Origin: Oleiharenicola lentus
GTDB taxonomy: Bacteria; Verrucomicrobiota; Verrucomicrobiia; Opitutales; Opitutaceae
Reading direction: 5' to 3'
DNA length: 64,000 bases
NCBI RefSeq assembly: GCF_004118375.1
Contig: NZ_SDHX01000002.1
Span: 248,001 to 312,000 of the forward strand
Part shown: positions 52,226 through 59,792 of the stretch, piece after piece
Position numbering within the stretch: position 1 is the first letter of the stretch
Layout of the letters: every line of letters begins with the position of its first letter
Program-made: the position numbers and the translations under genes
Notes under the pieces: model-generated
Database searches by the model: none
What the model was told of the DNA's origin: nothing
Seen by the model: the letters and a program-made list of their open reading frames with translations, nothing else

Positions 52226-53352
52226 AATACTGCACGCACTGCCTGCAACCGAACACCCGGCCGAACAGCTATTTCACGCCGGAGGGGCTCTGCCCGGCCT
52301 GCAACTATCACCGCGAGCTGCAGCAGGTGGACTGGCAGGAGCGCTATGAAATCCTCGAGGAGGTCCTGAAAAATTACCCGCGCCGCAAGGGCCAGGGCTT
52401 CGACTGCATCATCGGCGTGAGCGGCGGCAAGGACAGCACGCGCCAGGCGCTCTGGGCGCGTGACAAGCTCGGTCTGCGACCGCTGCTCGTCTCCCTCTGC
52501 TACCCGCCCGAGCAGCTGACCGAGCGCGGCGCCGAGAACATTTCCAACCTGATCGAGCTCGGCTTCGACATGGTGACCACCAGCCTCGCTCCGCAGACCT
52601 GGCGCCGGATGCTGCGCGAAGGTTTCTTCCGTTTCACCAACTGGGCCCGCGCCAGCGAGCAGGCGTTGATCAGCTCGGTGCCCCAGCTCGCGCTGCGCTA
52701 CCGCATCCCGCTGATCCTCTGGGGCGAAAATCCCGGCCTGCAGCTTGGCGACATGAAAACGCTCGGCCGCACCGGCTACGACGGCAACAACCTGCGTTAT
52801 ATGAACACGGTCGCCGGCGGCGGGCTCGACTGGATGCTCGCGGCCGGCTTCAAGCGCGAGGAGCTGCACCGCTACCTTTATCCGCACGCCGAGCAGTTCG
52901 ACGCCGCCGGGATCCAGATCGTCTATCTCGGCTGGTTCTGGAAGGACTGGTCGCTGATCAACAACGCCCTCTACTCCTGCCCCAACGGCCTGGAGATCCG
53001 CAGCGACTCGGTGGAGAACACCGGCGACCTGCGCGGTGTCGCCTCGCTTGACGAGGACTGGGTGACGCTCAACCAGATGATCAAGTACTACAAATTCGGC
53101 TTCGGCCGCGTGACCGACTACGCCAACGAGGAGATCCGCCTCGGCCGCATGTCCCGCCAGCGCGGCATCGAATTGGTGGAGCAATACGACGACGCCTGCA
53201 GCCCGGCCTACATCGAGAGCTTCTGCCGCTACATCGAGATCAGCGTCGCGGATTTCTGGAAGCAGGTGCATGCCTCGGTGAACCGAGAACTTTTCACGAT
53301 CGAACCCGACGGCCGCATCCGCCGCCGTTTCCAAGTGGGGGTGGGCCTGTGA
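52222..53352 (+). CDS. N-acetyl-sugar amidotransferase (WbpG/PseA-like)
   Basis: A 376-residue PP-loop ATPase with an N-terminal zinc-type cluster (YCTHC, CPAC), the intact ATP motif GVSGGKDSTRQAL, and LRYRIPLILWGENPGLQLGD and ADYANEEIRLGR-like C-terminal region. WbpG/PseA enzymes turn an acetamido group into acetamidino using ammonia supplied by HisH/HisF-type partners, encoded next. The ATG at 52222 overlaps the upstream stop. Confidence 0.85.
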   Translation: MKYCTHCLQPNTRPNSYFTPEGLCPACNYHRELQQVDWQERYEILEEVLKNYPRRKGQGFDCIIGVSGGKDSTRQALWARDKLGLRPLLVSLCYPPEQLTERGAENISNLIELGFDMVTTSLAPQTWRRMLREGFFRFTNWARASEQALISSVPQLALRYRIPLILWGENPGLQLGDMKTLGRTGYDGNNLRYMNTVAGGGLDWMLAAGFKREELHRYLYPHAEQFDAAGIQIVYLGWFWKDWSLINNALYSCPNGLEIRSDSVENTGDLRGVASLDEDWVTLNQMIKYYKFGFGRVTDYANEEIRLGRMSRQRGIELVEQYDDACSPAYIESFCRYIEISVADFWKQVHASVNRELFTIEPDGRIRRRFQVGVGL

Positions 53353-53960
53353 GCCGTCGCGGCATCGGCATCGTGGACTACGGCGTGGGCAACCACACCT
53401 CCGTGTGGCGCACGCTCTACACGCTCGGCTACCGCTGCAAGGTCACCAGCCGGCCGGAGGAACTCGACGCCATGGATCTGCTCGTCCTGCCCGGTGTGGG
53501 CGCCTTCCCCGCCGCCATGCAGGCCATCCATGCCCGCGGCCTCGCCACCTACCTTCGCGCCGCTGCCGCCGCGGACCGTCCGCTGCTCGGCATCTGCCTC
53601 GGCATGCAGATGCTCGCCGACTCCTCCACCGAATACGGCGAGACCGCCGGCCTCGGCCTCATTCCCGGCCGCGTGGACGCCATCGGGGCCGGTCTCTGGC
53701 ACATCGGCTGGAACGCCATCGAGGCCGACCCGGCCGACCCGTTGCTCGGGCGCAGCGCGAACGAATCGTTTTACTTCAACCATTCCTACGCGGTGGACTG
53801 CACGCCCGAGTTCGCCGTCGCACACGCTTCACTCAGCCGCCGTTTTCCGGTCGTCACCCGCCGCGGGCGCGTGGTCGGAGTCCAGTTCCACCCGGAGAAG
53901 AGCCAGCACGCCGGCCGGCAGCTGCTGACCGACATCATCGGAGGCCTGCTCCATGCTTAA
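53349..53960 (+). CDS. hisH: HisH2-type glutaminase subunit
   Basis: A 203-residue HisH: IGIVDYGVGNHTSVWRTLYT, LLVLPGVGAFPAAMQAIHAR, catalytic Cys in PLLGICLGMQML, and catalytic His/Glu in VQFHPEKS. It frees ammonia from glutamine. Start is GTG at 53349 in a GTGA overlap. Paired with an altered HisF and a WbpG-like gene rather than with histidine genes, so it serves sugar amidation (HisH2), not histidine synthesis. Confidence 0.86.
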   Translation: MSRRGIGIVDYGVGNHTSVWRTLYTLGYRCKVTSRPEELDAMDLLVLPGVGAFPAAMQAIHARGLATYLRAAAAADRPLLGICLGMQMLADSSTEYGETAGLGLIPGRVDAIGAGLWHIGWNAIEADPADPLLGRSANESFYFNHSYAVDCTPEFAVAHASLSRRFPVVTRRGRVVGVQFHPEKSQHAGRQLLTDIIGGLLHA

Positions 53961-54741
53961 CCAACGACTTATCGGCGTCGTCACCGTGAAGGACGGCTGG
54001 GCCGTCCAGTCCTTCCGCTACGGCCGCTGGCTGCCGATGGGCAAGCCGGAGTGCGTCGTCGAAAACCTTGATCGCTGGGGTGCCGACGAGATTCTCATCC
54101 TCTGCATCGACCGGAGCCGTCGCCAACTCGGTCCCGACTTCGCCACATTGGAACGCCTCAAGCGCCTCAACCTCGCCACGCCACTGATCTACGGTGGCGG
54201 AATCCGCTCGGCGGAGGACGGCGTCGCCGTCGTCCACCTTGGCGCCGACCGCGTCTGTGTGGATGCGCTGCTGCGCGACGACCTCTCCGCCGTTCACAAG
54301 CTTTCCCGGCAACTGGGCGCCCAGGCGGTCGTGGCCGCCCTGCCGCTCAGCGTGGCCAACGGCGCGCTGGCCTGGCGTGACTACCGCCGCGCCACGGACA
54401 CACCGCTCGACCCCGCCGTGCTCGCCGCCCTGAACGACGGCACCATTTCCGAGGCCCTCCTCATCGACTGGCCGCACGAGGGTTCGCCCCGGGCCTTCGA
54501 CCCGGAGATTGTCCGGCTATTCCCGGCCCGCAACCGCCAGTTGATCGCCTTCGGCGGGTTGAGTGAATCCGACCAGCTTGCCAGCCTCTTCGGGTTGCCG
54601 ACGGTTACCGCAGCTGGCGTCGGCAATTTTCTGAGCTATCGCGAGCACGCCATCCAAGCCCTCAAGGCCGGCCTGACCGGCCTGCCCATGCGCCCCGCCG
54701 CCTACCCGACATCCGAGCGCAGCTGTCCCGAACCCGCCTGA
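53953..54741 (+). CDS. hisF: HisF2-type subunit without cyclase aspartates
   Basis: A 262-residue HisF-like barrel beginning MLNQRLIGVVTVKDGWAVQ. Compared with Thermotoga HisF, Asp11 is Thr (VVTVKDG) and the Asp130 position is Pro (VVAALPLSVANG), so both catalytic acids of the cyclase are lost. The DEILILCIDRSRRQ, LIYGGGIRSAEDGVAVVHLG and IAFGGLSESD parts keep the barrel. It would act as the ammonia tunnel between HisH and WbpG. It overlaps hisH by eight bases. Confidence 0.85.
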   Translation: MLNQRLIGVVTVKDGWAVQSFRYGRWLPMGKPECVVENLDRWGADEILILCIDRSRRQLGPDFATLERLKRLNLATPLIYGGGIRSAEDGVAVVHLGADRVCVDALLRDDLSAVHKLSRQLGAQAVVAALPLSVANGALAWRDYRRATDTPLDPAVLAALNDGTISEALLIDWPHEGSPRAFDPEIVRLFPARNRQLIAFGGLSESDQLASLFGLPTVTAAGVGNFLSYREHAIQALKAGLTGLPMRPAAYPTSERSCPEPA

Positions 54742-54743
54742 CC

Positions 54744-55994
54744 ATGTCCGCCGACCTTCATTTCTGCCGCCGCTGCCTCTACGGCACCAGCCACCCTCTC
54801 GGACTCGTGCTCGACGAGGAGGGCATCTGCTCGGGCTGCCGCATCCACGAGGAAAAGGACCGCCTCGACTGGGACGAACGCTGGCGGAGGCTCGAGCGCA
54901 TCGTCCAACCGCACCGCAGCGTCTCGGGTCGTGAATACGACTGCATCGTGCCGGTCACCGGCGCCCAGGATTCCTACTACATTGTCCATCTCGTCAAGGA
55001 GCGCCTCGGCCTCAATCCGCTCCTCGTCACTTACAACAAGTATTTCAACACGCCGCTCGGCATCAAGAACCTCGCCAACCTGCGCATCCGCTACAACTGC
55101 GACATCCTCTTCCAGAACGTGAACCCGGTTTCGGTGAAGAAGATCACGCGGACGACGCTGCGCGAGTTCGGCAGCATGTATTGGCCCTGCTTGGCCGGGC
55201 AGACCGTGTTCCCCGTGCAGGTCGCCGTGCGCCACCGCATCCCGCTCATCATCTGGGGCGCCCACCAGGGTCTCGAGCAGACGGGCATGTTCTCCCATGA
55301 ACACGAGGTGGAGATGACCCGTCGTTACCGCAAGGACCACGACCTCATGGGCCACGAGGCCGACGACCTGCTGCTGGTCTATGACACCCTGAAGGAGGAG
55401 GACATTTGGCAATACCGCTACCCGGGCGACGATGACCTCAACTCCGTCGGCGTGACCGGCATCTATCTCGGCAACTACGTTCGTTGGGATCCCAAGGCGC
55501 AGCACGAGCTGATGATGAAGCGGCATGACTTCCGCACTGCGCCCTTCGCGCGCACCTTCGACTGCTACGACTACACGGACTGTTTCAACTACATGGACGT
55601 TCACGACGTCCTGAAACTCTACAAGCAGGGCTACTCGCGCGTCACCGACCACGCCTCCCGCGAGATCCGCCACGGCCGCCTCACCCGCGAGCAGGGCCTG
55701 GCCCTTGTGCGCGCCCACGAGCAAGTCTCGCCGAAATACCTCGACCTGTTCTGCTCGTGGCTCGGCATCACGCCGCGCTCGCTGCAGTTCATGCTGGACC
55801 AGCACCGCAACCCGCGGTTCTGGACCGAACTCACGCCGGGGCGCTGGGCCTTCAACGGCTGGAGTGTTCATTCCGGCTCCCATGAATCGGCGCCGGTGGA
55901 AGTGAATCTCTCCAAGGCGCGATTCACGCCGACCGACACGCTCGAATACGATCGCGACGCGGCCTACATCACCCTCGGCAAGGGTCACCCTTGA
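54744..55994 (+). CDS. Second amidotransferase-like protein with altered PP-loop
   Basis: A 416-residue paralogue of the WbpG-like protein: zinc-type cluster (FCRRC, CSGC), LNPLLVTYNKYFNTPLGIKN, MYWPCLAGQTVFPVQVAVRH and a C-terminal VTDHASREIRHGRLTREQGL. The ATP loop is changed to PVTGAQDSYYIVH where SGGKDS is normal. It may bind a different nucleotide, be inactive, or pair with the intact copy. Two bases after hisF and convergent with the IMPase gene, with only 12 bases between. Confidence 0.78.
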   Translation: MSADLHFCRRCLYGTSHPLGLVLDEEGICSGCRIHEEKDRLDWDERWRRLERIVQPHRSVSGREYDCIVPVTGAQDSYYIVHLVKERLGLNPLLVTYNKYFNTPLGIKNLANLRIRYNCDILFQNVNPVSVKKITRTTLREFGSMYWPCLAGQTVFPVQVAVRHRIPLIIWGAHQGLEQTGMFSHEHEVEMTRRYRKDHDLMGHEADDLLLVYDTLKEEDIWQYRYPGDDDLNSVGVTGIYLGNYVRWDPKAQHELMMKRHDFRTAPFARTFDCYDYTDCFNYMDVHDVLKLYKQGYSRVTDHASREIRHGRLTREQGLALVRAHEQVSPKYLDLFCSWLGITPRSLQFMLDQHRNPRFWTELTPGRWAFNGWSVHSGSHESAPVEVNLSKARFTPTDTLEYDRDAAYITLGKGHP

Positions 55995-56006
55995 GCCGAG
56001 TCCGGT

Positions 56007-56792
56007 TCAGGGACAGGCCCTGAGCACGTCGGCCGCCCGCGCACACAATCCGGCGTCCCGGGCCACGATCACGCCAGGCTTCTCCATGGGACCGTCGAAA
56101 CCGAAGGGTTGGCCATCCGGCAACGCGAGTAAACCGCCCGTCTCCGCCAGCAGCACCGCCGCGGGAGCCATGTCCCAGTCGCGCACGGTCACGCGCTTCA
56201 CAAAGAGGTCCGCGGTGCCGTCGGCGACCAGCGCAGCCTTCAGCCCGAGACTGCCGCTCTCGCGGTAACCGGTCGCCGGCAAGGCACGAACCAGCTCGGC
56301 CGCGATGCCGTGCGGCTTGGGCGTGTTGTCCACGACAATGCAGCGGTCGCGCGGCAGCAGGCCCGGCAAGCGCCGGCCGTTGCGCCAGGCCCCCTCGCCG
56401 GCTCGGGCCGTCCAGGTCTGATTCGTTGCCGGACAGTGAATGATGCCGGCTTGCGGCACCTGGTCGGCGATGAACGCGGTCTGCGTCACGAAACCCGGAA
56501 AGCCATCATACCAGCTGGCCGTGCCGTCGATCGGGTCGATCAGCCAATAGGCGGCGGGGCGCGTGCTGCCGTGTTCGGTATCCTCCTCCGACCAGATGGG
56601 CACGCCCGGGAAAAGCACCGCCAGCCGCTCCTTGATGAAGGCATCCGCCCGGCGGTCGGCCTCCGTCTTGAAATCCTGGCGCGAATGCAAGGCGCGGGCC
56701 GTGTCATCCGTGCGCCAGCGGAGCAGCTCGCGACCGAGCGCTTCCAGCACGGGGACGACGGCGGCCGTGACGTTGGGCATGGTCGTGATCAT
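56007..56792 (-). CDS. Inositol-monophosphatase-family phosphatase
   Basis: A 261-residue IMPase-family enzyme: FKTEADRRADAFIKERL, SEEDTEHGS, the metal motif YWLIDPIDGTASWYDGFP and VRDWDMAPAAVLLAETGG. It removes phosphate from a sugar or inositol phosphate; histidinol-phosphate and PAP phosphatases are other members. Last gene of the minus-strand sugar operon, overlapping the epimerase by four bases. A TCAGGG/CCCTGA hairpin lies at its end (56007-56023). Confidence 0.82.
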   Translation of the reverse strand: MITTMPNVTAAVVPVLEALGRELLRWRTDDTARALHSRQDFKTEADRRADAFIKERLAVLFPGVPIWSEEDTEHGSTRPAAYWLIDPIDGTASWYDGFPGFVTQTAFIADQVPQAGIIHCPATNQTWTARAGEGAWRNGRRLPGLLPRDRCIVVDNTPKPHGIAAELVRALPATGYRESGSLGLKAALVADGTADLFVKRVTVRDWDMAPAAVLLAETGGLLALPDGQPFGFDGPMEKPGVIVARDAGLCARAADVLRACP

Positions 56793-57745
56793 GTGGCCGC
56801 CAGCGCGTCCAACAAGGCCAGTTCTCTGGCGCGCAATCCGTCAGTCTCCGGACGCGGTGGCCGCCCGGCGCAGACGGCCGCCAGCCATTCTCGCAAGTCA
56901 TGCGGTCGGTGACCGGACAGGGCAAAGAGGTTTGCCCGGCCGGGCGTGACCGCGTGCTCACGCCAAAGCGGTTCCTGATCGAGGTAAGTCGGCAGTTCAG
57001 CTTGCAGCCAGTCAGCTTCAGCAGAGCGGCTGCGCAAAGTCACATCCTCGGCATCGGCCAGCGCAGCCAGCACGGCATCCACCGTCTGGCCGGAATCCGG
57101 CAGTCCATCGAGAATGGGCGCGCTCCAAAGCCGAACACGTAACAAGGCCCCGGCGATCGCATCGGCCACATCCTCGCACCAGACAAGATTGGCCGCATTG
57201 GTCCCGCCGTTCACGAGCAGCACCGGGCCGCCATCAACGAGACGGCGCCGGTAGAAATCGAGCCGGCCGGTGTGGTCGTCCGCCCCGCCCATGATGGGCA
57301 AACGGAGCACAGCCGCGGCCCGTCCACGGTCCCGCGCCGTGAGCACGGCGCATTCCGCCCGCGCCTTGCCGGAGAGGTAGCGTTGCGTGACCTGCGGCAG
57401 GCTCGAGGGCGCCTCACCGCACACGGGCGCATCCACCGCTAGCCCGGTGTTGAATTTGGTCAGCCAGGTGCTGCTTATCAGCACATAGGCGGCATCCGGA
57501 CAGGCACCCAGCGCCGCGCTCACGGCCGGTTCGTCGTAAGCAGTAAAATCTAGGATCAAGTCGAAGCCGCTCGCTGCGGGCAACCCGGCCAGCACCTGCT
57601 GCCGTTCACCCGCCAGCACCCGGACTCCCGGGGGCGCAGCCTCCGGTCGGCGCGAACTGACCGTGACGGCATGTCCGTCCCGCAACAGTCTTGCCGCGAC
57701 CGCGCGACCGGCAAAGCGGGTGCCTCCGAGGAGCAGGATTTTCAT
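56789..57745 (-). CDS. NAD(P)-dependent sugar epimerase/reductase-like protein
   Basis: A 318-residue short-chain-type Rossmann protein: ILLLGGTRFAGRAVAARLLR, LILDFTAYDEPAVSAAL, YVLISSTWLTKF and RYLSGKARAE. The classical YxxxK appears as Y..GKA. It belongs to the extended NAD epimerase/NmrA group; product unknown. It starts one base after the preceding stop. The ATG at 57745 was chosen over one at 57808 inside the upstream gene. Confidence 0.75.
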   Translation of the reverse strand: MKILLLGGTRFAGRAVAARLLRDGHAVTVSSRRPEAAPPGVRVLAGERQQVLAGLPAASGFDLILDFTAYDEPAVSAALGACPDAAYVLISSTWLTKFNTGLAVDAPVCGEAPSSLPQVTQRYLSGKARAECAVLTARDRGRAAAVLRLPIMGGADDHTGRLDFYRRRLVDGGPVLLVNGGTNAANLVWCEDVADAIAGALLRVRLWSAPILDGLPDSGQTVDAVLAALADAEDVTLRSRSAEADWLQAELPTYLDQEPLWREHAVTPGRANLFALSGHRPHDLREWLAAVCAGRPPRPETDGLRARELALLDALAAT

Positions 57746-57746
57746 T

Positions 57747-59792
57747 TCAGGCGGCCGCGGCGGCGGCCAGACGATCCCACTGCAGGATCTCCTCGGCCGC
57801 AACGGCACGGGTCAGCACGCGACCAAGCACATGGTCGAGTTCGCCCGGCGGAATGCCCGAGGCGGGACGCGCGAGATAGACGTCATCGGCCGTGAGGCGA
57901 TGACCCGCCGGCAGATCGCGGCGGATGATGATGCTCTTGAGGTATTCGCTCCGGTTGCGCAGCTCGCGCGCGGTGGGTGGCACAAACTCCGCCGGCACCT
58001 TGGGTCGGCCGAGCGGGGTGGCCCGCAACGTGGCGATGTATTCCGCAAACTCCTCCGGTTGCATCGCAAAGGGATGATCAGGACCGCTCTGGCGACGATC
58101 GAGCGTGATATGCTTCTCGAACAACACGGCACCGGCCGCGCGAGCAGCGAGGGCCGCCTCCACGCCCATGGCGTGATCCGAGAAGCCGAAGATCGCCCCA
58201 TGCCGCTTGGCGAGGAACGGCAGGTTGCCGAGACGCAGCTCCTCCGGCTTGGGCGGGTAAACCGCGCAACAGTGGAAGAAGGCCGCACCCGGCCCGTGCG
58301 ACGCGAGGGTTTTCACCGTCGCGTCGATGTCCGGGAGCTGTGCCATGCCGAACGACACGAGGATCGGGGCCGGCAAACGGTTCACCAGGCTGCGCAGGAA
58401 AGGCAGGTTATTGTGATCCATCGAGGCGATTTTCACCACGTCGAGCCCGACCTGTTCCGCCCACCGGAGGCCGTGCGGGCCGTGGATCGTGGCGGAGAAA
58501 TCCATGCCCAGTTCGTGACAATAGTCCCGGAGTTCGGGAAACCACTCTTTCGGCGTCTGCAGATGCCGGCCAAACATCTCGCGCGCGGAGATGTCACCAT
58601 AGAGCTTGTCGAGGCCGTAGGCGCTGGCGCGCACGCCGGCACTCACGATCTCTTCCGGTTCGTAGATCTGGAACTTGGCGCAATCGCAGCCGGCGGCCGC
58701 GATCTCGCGCAGCATGGTGCGGGCGGTGGCGAGGTCCCGGTTGTGGTTGGTGCCGACCTCGGCCATGATGTAGGGCCGCAGGGCGGGGCCGATCTTGGGC
58801 TGGCCGCGAACAGAAAGCGCGGTGGATTCGTGGGTGCTCAGGGTGGGCATGGGGGCGGATGGTTGAAACTCGTTGTGCCAGTGACGGATCAGACGCAGGC
58901 CGGGGGCAAACGCCGCCATGGCCGTCGTGACGGTCTCGTCGGCGTAGAGCGCGAACGGGTCAACGCCTGCCGCGATGGCCAGACAAAAGGTCGTAGAAAC
59001 CCGCGGGTTGACCTCAAAAGGCAGCACCTCACCGGCGGCTGTGACCATGCACTGGATGTTATAGGGACCCGTCGGACGGAAAGCGGCCTGGAAACGCGCC
59101 GCATAGGCGGTGATCGCCGGATTGGCCTCGGTCGCCGCGCGGATCGTGATGCCGCGTTTGGAATCCACGCGGACCGGCACGACTGCCCGCAGTTGCGCGT
59201 GCCGGTCGGCGAGCACGAAGACTGTGTATTCTTGCCCGGCGATGCATTCCTGCGCCACGACCTGGGTCGGCTCGGTGCCCTGGAGGATCAAGTAGGCCGG
59301 GATCTGCGCGGGTTGTTCAAGGCGCATGACGCCGCGCGAGCCACGACCGGACCGAGGCTTGAGAATCAGCGGAAACCGCCAATCCGCCGCCTCGTCGGCG
59401 AGGCCCGTGCGCGGAACGGCAAGACCGTGCGCTTGGAGCGCCCGGGCGAAGGCCAGCTTGTCCAGCATCGTGGCCACAAATTCACCGGACCCAAGCAGCA
59501 CTTCCGGCAGCGTGCCCTGTTGCCTCGCCGCGGCCAGCAGGGGCAGTTCCTCATCCACACAGGGCACGATGAGGTCGATGCGGCGCTCGCGACAGATCCG
59601 GGCCAAGCAGGAGACGAAATCTGGACTGCCGGCCGAGGGAATCACCACACACCGGTCGGCAGGAATCGCCGGGTCGATCACGCCGGCCTGGGCATCGGCA
59701 AAATGCAACTCGTAGCGAGTGTGTAACAATCGCCAGAGCGCCTCGTTGCCCGCGCCGCCGCCGCCGGTGATGAGAATGCGCCGGGGCTTCAT
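57747..59792 (-). CDS. ATP-grasp - NeuB (sialic/pseudaminic acid synthase) fusion
   Basis: A 681-residue fusion. Residues 1-325 are an ATP-grasp ligase (PLILKPRSGRGSRGV at 141-155, FEVNPRVSTTF at 259-269). From about 339 comes a NeuB-type synthase (YIMAEVGTNHNRDLATARTM, CAKFQIYEPEE, FEKHITLDRRQSGPDHPFA) with a C-terminal SAF domain (about 615-675). NeuB/PseI condense a six-carbon sugar with PEP. The fused ligase could add an acyl or amino-acid group to the product. NeuB and ATP-grasp proteins are usually separate. Confidence 0.88.
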   Translation of the reverse strand: MKPRRILITGGGGAGNEALWRLLHTRYELHFADAQAGVIDPAIPADRCVVIPSAGSPDFVSCLARICRERRIDLIVPCVDEELPLLAAARQQGTLPEVLLGSGEFVATMLDKLAFARALQAHGLAVPRTGLADEAADWRFPLILKPRSGRGSRGVMRLEQPAQIPAYLILQGTEPTQVVAQECIAGQEYTVFVLADRHAQLRAVVPVRVDSKRGITIRAATEANPAITAYAARFQAAFRPTGPYNIQCMVTAAGEVLPFEVNPRVSTTFCLAIAAGVDPFALYADETVTTAMAAFAPGLRLIRHWHNEFQPSAPMPTLSTHESTALSVRGQPKIGPALRPYIMAEVGTNHNRDLATARTMLREIAAAGCDCAKFQIYEPEEIVSAGVRASAYGLDKLYGDISAREMFGRHLQTPKEWFPELRDYCHELGMDFSATIHGPHGLRWAEQVGLDVVKIASMDHNNLPFLRSLVNRLPAPILVSFGMAQLPDIDATVKTLASHGPGAAFFHCCAVYPPKPEELRLGNLPFLAKRHGAIFGFSDHAMGVEAALAARAAGAVLFEKHITLDRRQSGPDHPFAMQPEEFAEYIATLRATPLGRPKVPAEFVPPTARELRNRSEYLKSIIIRRDLPAGHRLTADDVYLARPASGIPPGELDHVLGRVLTRAVAAEEILQWDRLAAAAAA

